Part shown: piece after piece, positions 32,987-41,663 of the stretch
How positions within the stretch are numbered: position 1 is the stretch's first letter
How the letters are laid out: each line of letters begins with the position of its first letter
From: a virus
Direction: 5' to 3' (one strand)
IMG/VR virus record: IMGVR_UViG_3300008113_004294
Span: 1-57,024 of that record
DNA: 57,024 bases
Translations under genes and position numbers: made by a program
Notes under the pieces: generated by a model
The model's database searches: none
Told to the model about the DNA's origin: nothing
Seen by the model: the letters and a program-made list of their open reading frames with translations, nothing else

Positions 32987-35017
32987 CTAATAAAGTTTGA
33001 TCTCACAAGCATCTGTAGAACAATACTTTTCAGACTCGGCATCTAGATTATCCTTGCCATCATAAATAGCAGACCAGTCAATCTTGCCAATTGTTCCTAC
33101 GTAAGCATTATATTCTTCTCGTGTGATCTCTGTATAAGGCTGTTGCGGATAAGTCTTATTTCCCATTGGAAGGAATGAGACTGCCTTGAGTTGTCCCTCG
33201 TACATGTTGAGTGCTGGAGCAACAAACTTTTTCTCTTCTTCCTTATCAAATGATAGTGTTACAGAAACACCATTATCTGACCAGTACTTCTGAGCAGTTG
33301 CTGCCAAACCAATTTTTTCAAATAGGCTAACCTGCTTCTCAGAACGCTTATGTCCTGACGCAACTGGGAAATATACAACTTGTGTATTTGCTGATACAAG
33401 ATCTGCTTCAATCTTATACCCTGCTGCTTTAAATAAATGAAGCATTGGATCTTGATCTCCAAAACGAATAGCACGAAGATAGAATTCTCCGCCAGGTCCC
33501 CAGTGAACTCCAGGTGTAGCACCAGAGAGAAGTGAGACAGATCCTGAAGGCTTAACAGTTGTTACACGAACTGATTCACGAACACATAGCCACTCGGAAT
33601 AGGAATGATCGTATTTACGAATTGTATTATATCCTTCATCCATCCATTCACGAATAACTGGAAGACCGTGCTCATCAGCAAATGCAGCAATACCTGTAAG
33701 AGATGTACCAATACGGCGGTTACGTTGCATAATACCGTTTGTCTGTTGCCAATGCGTTGGCATAAGAGTAACAGTCTTACCATACAAATATGCAAACTTC
33801 AATGTCTTTAGAAAGTCTTCTTTAGATTCATGACGGTTTAAGTGCACTTCTACAAGTGTACAAAGTTCATATGATTCCAATGGCTGCTCTGCACAAGGAT
33901 TAAAACCCATAATTCTAGAATCTTTTCCATCTGCAGGATCTGCAAGACGACCAAAGTTTCTAGCAACATCAAGCCAAATAAAACCTGGCTCACCATTATC
34001 TGCAATTAGGTCAACATAGTCTTCATACTTTGTTCCTACTTCTGCAGCAATAGAGTTATTACTCATCCATGCCCAACCTGGTTTTTCTGGATCATATGAG
34101 TTGCGTTCTGGAAATACCTCTGGATTTTTAAGATTAATAAAACCTTCATCTCCAGGAGAGCCCAAAGCAAGAGTTGCTGAGCGACGAACATTGCCAGATA
34201 CTACACATGTCCCAATAAGATTTACAATGTCGACAATAGCACGAGAATCAAGAACTTCTCCCGCTCTAGAGCCAATTACATTACGAATCCGTGTATGGAG
34301 ATCAATAAGTGGTGCTGGACCGCTTGCAACGCCTCCAAAGCCTTTAATAGGGGCTCCTAGAGGACGGATAAGGTCATAGTTGAACTCTTGGATAGGTTGA
34401 TTTTGGCGCAGGAAGGAGTTAATTAAGAGACGAACTGATTCTACCCAACCTTCACGGGTGTCTGGGATTTCATAGATTGAGGCTGGTTCTGTAGGAGCAT
34501 AGATAGGCATCTGCTTATCCTGACCAATGGTATCAAACCCTACACCTATACCTAACATCAATGCATCCATTACCCAAGCGAACAAGGCTCCTGGATCATT
34601 ACGATCAATATCACGAGTGGATACCATAGCACAGTTTTGAAGGGAAGCAGAGTTACGCTTCTCCATAGTCATAGGTGTGCCAAATGCCCAGAGTCCACGA
34701 CCTGGTGGTGTCCACTTTAACTCAAACATTCTTTGAAAGGCTTCTTGTGCAGACTTCTGTGCTTTGTTATCGTTCCATGGTAGGCGATTATCTTTAGCAT
34801 GGTTCTTTTGTACTGAATACATACCCTCGATTACACGACGGCAAACCTCATGCCAGCGTTCCTTTGTACCGTCTTCTTTAACACGAGAATATGTACGAAT
34901 AAATGTAATTTCTCCTAACGAGTTTGAGCCTGCGTCTGAAAAGCCAAACGGTGCTGGCACATTATTATATTTATTTACAAAATCCTCCGACAAACGGAAT
35001 GAGAAAACATCTGACAT
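32987..35017 (-). CDS. adenosylcobalamin-dependent ribonucleotide reductase (class II)
   Basis: 676 residues. Key residues of the monomeric class II (RTPR/NrdJ) family are visible: C129 in LQNCAMVSTRD, the active site NPCAEQ with N373, C375 (thiyl radical site) and E377, C386 as the likely partner of C129, and the shuttle pair C666/C671 in the C-terminal CSTDACE. Spacing matches Lactobacillus RTPR (C119/C408/C419). It reduces ribonucleotides to deoxyribonucleotides using B12, independent of oxygen and without a second subunit. It stands between structural genes with its own promoter. AAAGGT precedes the ATG. Confidence 0.92.
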   Translation of the reverse strand: MSDVFSFRLSEDFVNKYNNVPAPFGFSDAGSNSLGEITFIRTYSRVKEDGTKERWHEVCRRVIEGMYSVQKNHAKDNRLPWNDNKAQKSAQEAFQRMFELKWTPPGRGLWAFGTPMTMEKRNSASLQNCAMVSTRDIDRNDPGALFAWVMDALMLGIGVGFDTIGQDKQMPIYAPTEPASIYEIPDTREGWVESVRLLINSFLRQNQPIQEFNYDLIRPLGAPIKGFGGVASGPAPLIDLHTRIRNVIGSRAGEVLDSRAIVDIVNLIGTCVVSGNVRRSATLALGSPGDEGFINLKNPEVFPERNSYDPEKPGWAWMSNNSIAAEVGTKYEDYVDLIADNGEPGFIWLDVARNFGRLADPADGKDSRIMGFNPCAEQPLESYELCTLVEVHLNRHESKEDFLKTLKFAYLYGKTVTLMPTHWQQTNGIMQRNRRIGTSLTGIAAFADEHGLPVIREWMDEGYNTIRKYDHSYSEWLCVRESVRVTTVKPSGSVSLLSGATPGVHWGPGGEFYLRAIRFGDQDPMLHLFKAAGYKIEADLVSANTQVVYFPVASGHKRSEKQVSLFEKIGLAATAQKYWSDNGVSVTLSFDKEEEKKFVAPALNMYEGQLKAVSFLPMGNKTYPQQPYTEITREEYNAYVGTIGKIDWSAIYDGKDNLDAESEKYCSTDACEIKLY

Positions 35018-35073
35018 TTATTTACCTTTCATAGAAAATTAATAGAGTACTTCACAAATTCGGAAGTAGTCCT

Positions 35074-35082
35074 AGTATATCA
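35074..35082 (-). promoter_or_regulatory. extended -10 promoter for the ribonucleotide reductase
   Basis: TGATATACT on the minus strand, 56 nt before the ATG at 35017. The 146-bp gap 35018-35163 also holds an 8-bp inverted repeat AGTACTTT / AAAGTACT (35141-35148 and 35158-35165) at the stop of the upstream fibre gene. Confidence 0.55.
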
Positions 35083-35140
35083 CAAATTTATAAAAAGAAA
35101 ATACGCATAAATTAGACAGTAAATGTTTAGTTTAGAGTTA

Positions 35141-35165
35141 AGTACTTTTGTTATAATAAAGTACT
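35141..35165. repeat. 8-bp inverted repeat after the fibre gene
   Basis: AGTACTTT (35141-35148) and AAAGTACT (35158-35165) with a 9-nt AT-rich loop. It overlaps the stop of the upstream fibre gene. It lacks GC pairs and a long T run, so a weak terminator or a protein-binding palindrome are equally possible. Confidence 0.5.
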
Positions 35166-36702
35166 AGCAACCAATTAGCATAAGTTCGCTAAATGCTGCA
35201 CCTGCTGCAGGAGTTGACCAAGAAAGTGTACCTGATCCATTTGTAGACAATGTTTGTCCACTTGTTCCATCTGCGCTTGGAAGTGTCCAGATTCTATTTG
35301 TGGTAACTGTACCAGGAGACTTAAAGCCAACATAATGTGTTGAGTCTGTGTCTGCTAATCTAAGTTCTGCTGTAGCATTAAGTGTAAATGCTGTTGTAGC
35401 AACAGCGCTTGAAAGTGTTTTGTTTGTTAGTGTATCTGTTGATGATGTTGTTACAACATTTACACCCTCAATTGCCACCACGCCAGCAGACACTCTAGAG
35501 ATGGTTGTATCTGTAGCATGACCTAACTCAATGCTTCCAAGACCTAATGCTGCTGAAGTTGAAGATGTAATACCACTAACAGGAAGACCAGTAGCATTAG
35601 TTAATGTACCGCTGGAAGGAGTTCCTAGTGCACCACCTGAAGTAAGTAGTGTTGCTGATGAAGGAATGGTTGTTGAGTTAATAGTTAAACCATCAATATT
35701 TGTTACAGTAGATCCTGATCCTATAGACGTTGACCCAAGCGTTGGAGCAGAGTATGAAGATACTGTTCCCCAAGAAGCAGTAGTTCCATCTGTGGTTAAA
35801 TATTTTCCTGAGTTCCCAGTTTGTGAAGGAAGGCTTATAGGCGCTGCTGCCCATTCAATTCCATTTGTTGCAGATGAATTAGCGGTAAGGATATATCCGT
35901 TTGTACCTACCCCAAGTTTTGCTGGAGTATTATCTGCAGAAGCAACTAAAAGATCTCCTTTAGCATCAAACAACGATTCATCTACTTTTCCATCTAATTG
36001 TGTTTGAATTGCTGAAGTAACTCCATTGAGATAGCCAATCTCTGTATCATCAACATTTTCAACTCTAAGTTGTACAGTTCCTGTAGCATCTGGAAGAGTA
36101 ATAGTTCTATCAACAGTAGGATCTGTAACTGTTAAAGTAGTTTCAAATGCGTCTGCTGTTGTACCTTCAAAAACAAAAGCATTTTGAATATTAACAGTTG
36201 TTGAGTTTACTGTTGTAGTGGTTCCATTGACAGTTAGATTACCAGATAGGGTTAAATCTGCTGCATTAACAGTTCCAGTAAATGTTGGGTTTGCTAAAGT
36301 AGCATATGAAGAAAGATCTGTTGTTAATGCTACTGTTCCTGTAGCGTTGGGAAATGTAATGGTTCTGTCAGCAGTTGGGTCTGTTACTACTAAAGTGGTT
36401 TCATGAGCATCTTCTGTACCTTCAAAAACAATACCCGCTGGAGCAAGAATGTTTTTACTTGCATCAAGTTCTGCAACACCATTGACTGCACTTTTTTCAC
36501 TATCTGGAATATAAGAACCAAGACTAGTATCTAACGAAGATGAACTTACAATATAGTCTAATCCAGACCAGTTAGTAACACCATCGCCGACTTTAATTTG
36601 ACCAAGGGTGCTGTTATAGCCGATTTCACCTTCAGTAAGGGTTGGATTTGCAGTATTCCACTCGGAGGTAGTACCTCTACGAACTTGAATCCTAGTTGCC
36701 AT
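35164..36702 (-). CDS. tail fibre with Mtd-like N-terminal domain and repeat modules
   Basis: 512 residues. Residues 1-50 (RIQVRRGTTSEWNTANPTL, then EGEIGYNSTLGQIKVGDGVT) match the small domain that begins major-tropism-determinant and many fibre proteins. Two repeats follow of a unit with the core TDPTADRTITFP or TDPTVDRTITLP, each ending GTV, then an AKGDLLVASADNT unit and a beta-rich C-terminus. These units recur in the 729- and 237-residue fibres. It likely forms a trimeric fibre. GGAGG precedes the ATG. Confidence 0.75.
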   Translation of the reverse strand: MATRIQVRRGTTSEWNTANPTLTEGEIGYNSTLGQIKVGDGVTNWSGLDYIVSSSSLDTSLGSYIPDSEKSAVNGVAELDASKNILAPAGIVFEGTEDAHETTLVVTDPTADRTITFPNATGTVALTTDLSSYATLANPTFTGTVNAADLTLSGNLTVNGTTTTVNSTTVNIQNAFVFEGTTADAFETTLTVTDPTVDRTITLPDATGTVQLRVENVDDTEIGYLNGVTSAIQTQLDGKVDESLFDAKGDLLVASADNTPAKLGVGTNGYILTANSSATNGIEWAAAPISLPSQTGNSGKYLTTDGTTASWGTVSSYSAPTLGSTSIGSGSTVTNIDGLTINSTTIPSSATLLTSGGALGTPSSGTLTNATGLPVSGITSSTSAALGLGSIELGHATDTTISRVSAGVVAIEGVNVVTTSSTDTLTNKTLSSAVATTAFTLNATAELRLADTDSTHYVGFKSPGTVTTNRIWTLPSADGTSGQTLSTNGSGTLSWSTPAAGAAFSELMLIGC

Positions 36703-36722
36703 TTATTAATCCTCCAACGTTT

Positions 36723-36731
36723 ATTATATCA
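36723..36731 (-). promoter_or_regulatory. extended -10 promoter for the 512-residue fibre
   Basis: TGATATAAT on the minus strand, 20 nt before the ATG at 36702, with GGAGG just after the predicted start, giving a leader of about 14 nt. It overlaps the end of the preceding gene. Confidence 0.6.
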
Positions 36732-37082
36732 GAATTGTTCACTTGGACTACCACCATCTGCTGAAGGTAAAGCGTTTGTAAAAGTAGTGTTTGGAGCACC
36801 ACCGTTTAGTGTAGCAAATAATGTTGGATAGGTCATACCATTTCCATCATATTCATATTGAGCATCAAGATATGTTGCTATTGGGTTCCACTCACCATTT
36901 AAGTAATAGTAAATTCTTTCTGTAACAGTATATAAAAATAATTGACCATTAGAGGGGCTTACTGGAAATGTACTTCCAACCGTAAGGGCTGCGGTATTTT
37001 GTACAGTATTATCAGGAAAAGTAACTCCAGTAGCGACCTTAATACCTTGTTTTACAACAAAGTCTTTATTATTAGTTGCCAC
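36729..37082 (-). CDS. small fibre-region protein
   Basis: 117 residues, GTG start at 37082 with AAGGGA upstream. It begins MATNNKDFVVKQGIKVATGV, similar to the opening of the following long fibre (AFRIKNGLVVEGS), and contains GQLFLYTVTERIYYYLNGEWNP, a beta segment common in fibre proteins. No function beyond fibre or fibre-linker. Confidence 0.6.
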   Translation of the reverse strand: MATNNKDFVVKQGIKVATGVTFPDNTVQNTAALTVGSTFPVSPSNGQLFLYTVTERIYYYLNGEWNPIATYLDAQYEYDGNGMTYPTLFATLNGGAPNTTFTNALPSADGGSPSEQF

Positions 37083-37109
37083 TGAAGTTCACTGTCCCTT
37101 CAGCCCACA

Positions 37110-39299
37110 TTACGCTTCGATAAGCGTCTTGTGAACCTTTACTGTTGTACCATTTGATGCTGTAACCTTTAGGCGAACATTTCCACCTGAATAGTCTGCA
37201 TCTGTTGTACCAATCTGTGCATTACTCTGAACATCCGCATATTCAGTTAGATAAACATTGTTTTCTCCATTAACAGTTACTAGAACTTCTAGAACTTCAA
37301 TGTCATTACCGTTAACCATTTGTACAAGATACTTTGCTGAACGGTATGCAGTTGCTGACCAAGAGTCTATAACAGTTGCATTTCCATCAGTAAGTGCCTG
37401 TGTTGCTGTTCCAATAAGAGCATCAGCAAGAGTAATTGAACCTGTTAATGCAAGGCTTGTACCTGATGCAGCACCAATGTTTGGTGTTGTAAATGATGGA
37501 GATACTAACGCAGCCTTTGTATCAAGTTGTGCTTGAATGCCTGAAGTAACACCGTTAAGATATCCAATTTCTGTATCTGAAACATCTGCCACTCTTAACT
37601 GAACAACTGTAGAATCTACTGTGATTGCAGGTGTTGCATCTGCGTATGTAAGACCAGATCCAAGAATTCCACCCACTGCATCTTGTGCTCTTTCGTCAGT
37701 GAAATACTTGTTTGTAGATCCTTCAGCAATATCATCAGATCCTAATGTACGAGTTCCGCCAAGTGATGTGGACGTACCATTAATTGTAATTGCTGAGTTT
37801 GACAAAGCATTGTTTGGAATATTTGTTAGTGTATTTGCTGAACCACTAATTGACTTATTTGTTAATGTTTGCGCTGTAGATAAATCTGCAGTAATTGTTG
37901 TATTAATGGTAAATGTATTACCAGTTAATGTTAAACCATTACCTGCTAGGTATGTACCAGAACCTGAGAACTGAGTAAATACGATTGCGTCTGTTCCAAT
38001 TGTTGCTGGCTTGTTTGTTTGTACCCATCCAGTGCTGGCATTAACTGTACCTGCATATACGAATATGAAGTCACCAGAATCAACCTCAGTAGCAGTATCA
38101 AAGTCTGTAGCACGAGTTGGCTGACCAGAAGCCTGAACTACGTAAATACCGTTTTCAGATTGTGTTGTCTGGTTCTTAACAAGAACACGATCTCCTGTTG
38201 CAAGGGTTACTCCGTCAAGAGTATCTCCATTTTCAAGAGCATTTGCTAGGTTAACGTTTGCTGTTGTTGCTGCACGAGCAGACTCATGAATATGTAGACC
38301 TTCTGTAACTGAGTCTACATAAGCCTTTGTAGCAGCATCTGTCGAATCAGTTGGTGTTCCAAGACTTGTAATCTTGTAAGTTGCTAGACTAACATTTCCA
38401 GTTGGTGCTCCAACTGCGCTTAGTGCAAACTCTGAAGGGTCTACAGAAATTGCTCCTGAAGAATCATCATAATCAAGACCATTGCCTACAGAATTTCCAA
38501 CAGCGTCTTGTGCTCTTTCGTCTGTGAAGTAAAGGTTTGTTCCTTCTGAAATATTTGATGTTGAAGCATTTGCTGTTGCAAACTTTGCATCTAGTTGTGT
38601 CTGAATAGCAGAAGTTACACCATTAAGGTATCCAATTTCAGTATCGGAAACATCTGCAACTCTTGCCTGGATTGTACTTGTATTTACAGAAATTGCTCCA
38701 GTGCTGTCATCATATGAAAGTCCGTTGCCAACTGCATTACCTACAGCATCTTGCGCTCTTTCATCTGTAAAGTATTTATTTGTTGAACCTTCTGCAATAT
38801 CGTCAGAACCTAATGTACGTGAACCACCAAGAGATGTTGATGTACCGTTAATAGTAATTGCTGAATTTGAAAGTTTATCATTTGCAATTGATCCTGCAAG
38901 CATTGCATTTGTTACAGTTGCCGTATCGCCAGTTGTTACAACAGTACCTGTTACGTCAGGAAGTGTAATTGTACGATCTGCTGTTGGGTCAGTTACCTGA
39001 AGAGTTGTTTCAAAAGAATCGGCTGTTGCACCTTCAAAAACAATTGAGGTTTCAAATGATCCGACTGCTGGGGCTGCTGCCCATTTTAGTCCTTTTGCTT
39101 CGTTTGAGTCTGCTGTTAAAACATATCCGTTTGTTCCAGCAGTTAAAATATCTGTTGTGTTATCTGCAGTACCAACAATTAAATCACCTTTTGCATTTAT
39201 GATTGATTTTGTAAGTACATCGTGTCCATTGACGGTAGCAGTACTACCCTCAACAACTAAGCCATTTTTGATTCTAAAGGCTTTGTCTACTGTTGCCAT
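37110..39299 (-). CDS. long modular tail fibre
   Basis: 729 residues. It begins MATVDKAFRIKNGLVVEGS, has an AKGDLIVGTADNT unit, one TDPTADRTITLP unit, and three near-copies of a module with the core TNKYFTDERAQDAVG or TNLYFTDERAQDAVG (near residues 170, 260 and 540). The C-terminal 95 residues match the C-terminal domain of the next 145-residue protein. Fibres of this design are common in aquatic phages. AAAGGAG precedes the ATG. Confidence 0.75.
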   Translation of the reverse strand: MATVDKAFRIKNGLVVEGSTATVNGHDVLTKSIINAKGDLIVGTADNTTDILTAGTNGYVLTADSNEAKGLKWAAAPAVGSFETSIVFEGATADSFETTLQVTDPTADRTITLPDVTGTVVTTGDTATVTNAMLAGSIANDKLSNSAITINGTSTSLGGSRTLGSDDIAEGSTNKYFTDERAQDAVGNAVGNGLSYDDSTGAISVNTSTIQARVADVSDTEIGYLNGVTSAIQTQLDAKFATANASTSNISEGTNLYFTDERAQDAVGNSVGNGLDYDDSSGAISVDPSEFALSAVGAPTGNVSLATYKITSLGTPTDSTDAATKAYVDSVTEGLHIHESARAATTANVNLANALENGDTLDGVTLATGDRVLVKNQTTQSENGIYVVQASGQPTRATDFDTATEVDSGDFIFVYAGTVNASTGWVQTNKPATIGTDAIVFTQFSGSGTYLAGNGLTLTGNTFTINTTITADLSTAQTLTNKSISGSANTLTNIPNNALSNSAITINGTSTSLGGTRTLGSDDIAEGSTNKYFTDERAQDAVGGILGSGLTYADATPAITVDSTVVQLRVADVSDTEIGYLNGVTSGIQAQLDTKAALVSPSFTTPNIGAASGTSLALTGSITLADALIGTATQALTDGNATVIDSWSATAYRSAKYLVQMVNGNDIEVLEVLVTVNGENNVYLTEYADVQSNAQIGTTDADYSGGNVRLKVTASNGTTVKVHKTLIEA

Positions 39300-39315
39300 G
39301 TGGTGCTCCTTTGGG

Positions 39316-39753
39316 TCATGCCTTCAAACCAGTTCGATAGTACCGAATGGTCATCGGCGATAGTACGGGTGTTACCGTCATACTGATTATACCAGAATTT
39401 AAATTAGCAGTGATATTTCCAATAGCATTTGCCGTATTGGATACCGTGCCAAACTCTGTTATATTTTGATTTGTTCCATCAAAAACTATGTTTATCTCTG
39501 TACTCTTATATACACTTGTAGATGGGTGTGAAACCTGAATAAGATACTTTATGGTTCTCCAGACACTGGTATCAATAGTGTCAAATACTGTTGCTGTTTC
39601 AATACCTGTTATTGTTGATGAATTGTTGCCATCTCCACCTAATGCTTCTGCACGGTATGAGGTAGTATCAATTAAGTCTGCAAAGTCTTGTCCAGTAGGT
39701 CTATCTCCAGACTCAAACTTTGTCTTTAGCGTGGTTATTGGTACTATAGCCAT
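39316..39753 (-). CDS. small fibre protein sharing the long-fibre C-domain
   Basis: 145 residues. After a 50-residue helical start (TTLKTKFESGDRPTGQDFADL), residues about 55-145 resemble the C-terminal domain of the 729-residue fibre: VWRTIKYLIQV against AYRSAKYLVQM, NITEFGTV against YLTEYADV, and a similar ending. Probably a receptor-binding or capping domain. No Shine-Dalgarno; TGATATAAT ends 7 nt before the ATG. Confidence 0.65.
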   Translation of the reverse strand: MAIVPITTLKTKFESGDRPTGQDFADLIDTTSYRAEALGGDGNNSSTITGIETATVFDTIDTSVWRTIKYLIQVSHPSTSVYKSTEINIVFDGTNQNITEFGTVSNTANAIGNITANLNSGIISMTVTPVLSPMTIRYYRTGLKA

Positions 39754-39760
39754 ATATGTG

Positions 39761-39769
39761 ATTATATCA
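39761..39769 (-). promoter_or_regulatory. extended -10 promoter, leaderless start of the 145-residue fibre
   Basis: TGATATAAT on the minus strand, 7 nt before the ATG at 39753, overlapping the stop of the preceding gene. Confidence 0.65.
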
Positions 39770-39991
39770 TAAAATGTAGAAGGTACTACCGATGACTGCT
39801 ATGCCAATTCCTGGAGTTGTGTTTGTTGAAAAACCAGGATAACCAATATCTTTAAACCTAACCTTGAATGGGTATATTCCCTGAACCTCTGCAAGAGTGG
39901 TTCCTATTCTTGTTATGTTTACATCTGTATATTCAGTTGGCTTTACCGATACCTTCGCAATTTCAAGGGTAGTAATTTTTTCAACTGGCAT
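39767..39991 (-). CDS. small fibre-region protein
   Basis: 74 residues, beta-rich (KVSVKPTEYTDVNITRIGTT, ending IAVIGSTFYIL). No Cys, no membrane segment, no domain recognised. It follows the first RGDTA-motif protein with a 2-nt gap, so both are probably parts of one accessory module of the fibre region. Confidence 0.55.
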   Translation of the reverse strand: MPVEKITTLEIAKVSVKPTEYTDVNITRIGTTLAEVQGIYPFKVRFKDIGYPGFSTNTTPGIGIAVIGSTFYIL

Positions 39992-39993
39992 AA

Positions 39994-40383
39994 TTAACTC
40001 TCAGCAGAAGTTACATCTTCAATTACTGTTATAGTACCCTTGCAGATTGTCCATGTGCGGGTAGCGTCAGATAATTGAATGTCAAAAATATCACCAGTCT
40101 CAAGATCTTCTGATTCACCAGAAGTAAGTGAAACAGTAAACTCACCATCGTCATCTTGTAGAGTTACTTCTGGAGAAAGTGAAACAATTAATGTATTGCT
40201 AGTTGATGGTCTAACAATATCCATCGAGATAGTCCACTCGCTAATGGTTAGTGGATTACGATTTTCATCTGTTACATAAACTCTAAATGCTGCTGTGTCT
40301 CCACGAACTACTGTCCAAAGAACATTTGGTGGGGCTGCTCCAATAGAAAAAGAATCTGATCCTTGCCCTCTGTATGTAGCCAT
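39994..40383 (-). CDS. RGDTA-motif beta-sandwich protein 1
   Basis: 129 residues. WTVVRGDTAAFRVYVTDENR near residues 23-42 is followed by an Ig-like beta pattern and ends ICKGTITVIEDVTSAES. Two other proteins here (50670-51023 and 51124-51528) share the RGDTA core and the GxITVxxDV ending, so the three are paralogues. BppU-type baseplate domains have a comparable small beta sandwich; that link is inference. Stop is 2 nt before the 74-residue gene, start overlaps the upstream stop by 1 nt. Confidence 0.6.
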   Translation of the reverse strand: MATYRGQGSDSFSIGAAPPNVLWTVVRGDTAAFRVYVTDENRNPLTISEWTISMDIVRPSTSNTLIVSLSPEVTLQDDDGEFTVSLTSGESEDLETGDIFDIQLSDATRTWTICKGTITVIEDVTSAES

Positions 40384-40907
40384 TATAGTAAGCCTTCCTT
40401 AAGTGCTCCCCAAGTTGCTGCCCTTGATCGTGGGGATGAAACAATAATAACACCACTTGTTGAATTAGATTTTGCAACAACTCCAACAGTGACAACATTT
40501 GATGCTGGCTTAGTTGCTGTAAGCCCTCCACCAGATGCTACATATAAAACATCTCCTGCTGTATATGAAGCGGTATTAATATCAGTAAAAACACCAGAGA
40601 TAACAATAATGCCATCTGAGTTATTTCCAATTGCAGACTGCGCCAAACCAACTACTGGAAATGTACCAATTGTTGCAATATCTGATTTTGCTACTGTTGG
40701 TTTAGTTGAATATCCTGTTATGTATACTGGATCTCCTTTTGCAATTGATACCCCGCTAACATTGCGAATTTCAAGGGTATGAAATGGAAGACCAATTGTA
40801 GGTAATACGGCATCTATTGCTTCTGCTAATGATTGAATATCCCCAGCAACATCTACAGGATCTGTGTTTGTTGGGTAGGGTAAATCATAAATAGTTGTTT
40901 CAGCCAT
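40383..40907 (-). CDS. fibre-region virion protein, DUF2190-like
   Basis: 174 residues. After a short helix (VDVAGDIQSLAEAIDAVLP) comes a beta-rich domain with VSGVSIAKGDPVYITGYSTK and VVGLAQSAIGNNSDGIIVISG, a pattern seen in small capsid-decoration and fibre proteins that handle a bound beta hairpin. No Shine-Dalgarno: TGGTATAAT lies 6 nt before the ATG. First gene of its transcript, divergent from the lysozyme. Confidence 0.6.
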   Translation of the reverse strand: MAETTIYDLPYPTNTDPVDVAGDIQSLAEAIDAVLPTIGLPFHTLEIRNVSGVSIAKGDPVYITGYSTKPTVAKSDIATIGTFPVVGLAQSAIGNNSDGIIVISGVFTDINTASYTAGDVLYVASGGGLTATKPASNVVTVGVVAKSNSTSGVIIVSSPRSRAATWGALKEGLL

Positions 40908-40913
40908 TCAATT

Positions 40914-40922
40914 ATTATACCA
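40914..40922 (-). promoter_or_regulatory. extended -10 promoter, leaderless start of the 174-residue gene
   Basis: TGGTATAAT on the minus strand with exactly 6 nt (AATTGA) to the ATG at 40907. The predicted start is the A of the ATG. It is back to back with the lysozyme promoter. Confidence 0.7.
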
Positions 40923-40969
40923 CTTCCAAGCATAACATTTATAATAAAATAAAAAAATATTGTTAAAAC

Positions 40970-40999
40970 TTGTTTTTTAAAGCAAATTCGTGCTACAAT
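40970..40999 (+). promoter_or_regulatory. promoter of the lysozyme gene
   Basis: Extended -10 TGCTACAAT (40991-40999) with a possible -35 TTGTTT (40970-40975) at 18 bp spacing. Transcription would begin near 41006, just before a hairpin in the leader. Confidence 0.65.
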
Positions 41000-41008
41000 T
41001 AGATTAAG

Positions 41009-41024
41009 GCTACCGTGAGGTAGC
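41009..41024 (+). promoter_or_regulatory. leader hairpin of the lysozyme mRNA
   Basis: GCTACC-GTGA-GGTAGC, a 6-bp stem with a GNRA-type tetraloop, lying 3-5 nt from the predicted transcript start and followed by AATTTTG. It could protect the 5' end or weakly attenuate transcription; the AGGAGG site is 13 nt farther on. Confidence 0.55.
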
Positions 41025-41050
41025 AATTTTGCTCTAGGAGGTAATATACA

Positions 41051-41602
41051 ATGAGAGACAAGAATAAAGGGGTTTGGTTAGGTTTAATAGCACTGGTTGG
41101 GTTGTTTGCACCTTTTAGCAACGCCGCTAATGCTCTTGAAACTAAAACTCTAATAAAAACTACAGTGGAAAAGGAATCAGCCCTCAAAGGGGCTTTTTTG
41201 GTTTCTAAGGAGAAAATGTTAGAGAAGTACGAAAATGCTCATAACTTAAGTGATGGGCAGTTGGTTGAACTATTAAAGACAGTAGGTTTCAAAGGAAAGG
41301 CTTTACGATCTGCTTGTGCAATCGCCAAGGCTGAGTCTAATGGTCGCCCACTTGCTTTTAATGGCAACCTAAAAACTGGAGATAGTTCATACGGAATGTT
41401 TCAAATAAACATGATCGGTGAATTGGGTCCAGATCGCAGGGAGAAGTTTGACTTAAGTTCAAACGCTGAGTTATTTAACCCAGTTACAAATGCACAGGTG
41501 GCGCTTCACATGACAAAGAGCGGAACAGATTGGTCATCATGGTCGTCCCTAAATGGGGCACGGTATCAGGAATGGTACAACAAATATCCATGTAAAGCAT
41601 AA
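41051..41602 (+). CDS. secreted lytic transglycosylase/lysozyme-like protein
   Basis: 183 residues, the only plus-strand gene in the structural region. Residues 1-28 form a signal peptide: basic start, hydrophobic 8-22, probable cut after ANA at 28. The mature part has the SLT/lysozyme-like motif AKAESNGRP with catalytic Glu95, then GDSSYGMFQINM. C89 and C181 could form a disulphide. It cleaves peptidoglycan glycan strands, either as an exported endolysin or as a virion-entry enzyme; with its own promoter and terminator, host lysis is more likely. A strong AGGAGG precedes the ATG. Confidence 0.82.
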   Translation: MRDKNKGVWLGLIALVGLFAPFSNAANALETKTLIKTTVEKESALKGAFLVSKEKMLEKYENAHNLSDGQLVELLKTVGFKGKALRSACAIAKAESNGRPLAFNGNLKTGDSSYGMFQINMIGELGPDRREKFDLSSNAELFNPVTNAQVALHMTKSGTDWSSWSSLNGARYQEWYNKYPCKA

Positions 41603-41610
41603 AATTTAAT

Positions 41611-41653
41611 AAAAAAGACCCCATTAGACATTTTGTCTTTTGGGGTTTTTTAT
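41611..41653. terminator. bidirectional terminator between lysozyme and the adhesin array
   Basis: ACCCCA-TT-AGACA, loop TTT, TGTCT-TT-TGGGGT (41618-41646), flanked by an A run on the left and a T run on the right. It should end both the plus-strand lysozyme transcript and the minus-strand adhesin transcript. Confidence 0.85.
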
Positions 41654-41663
41654 TGTTTAAATT

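Noticed and set aside
35164-36702. Diversity-generating retroelement suggested by the Mtd-like fibre start
   Set aside because: No reverse transcriptase gene or template/variable repeat pair was seen nearby; this N-domain is common in ordinary fibres.
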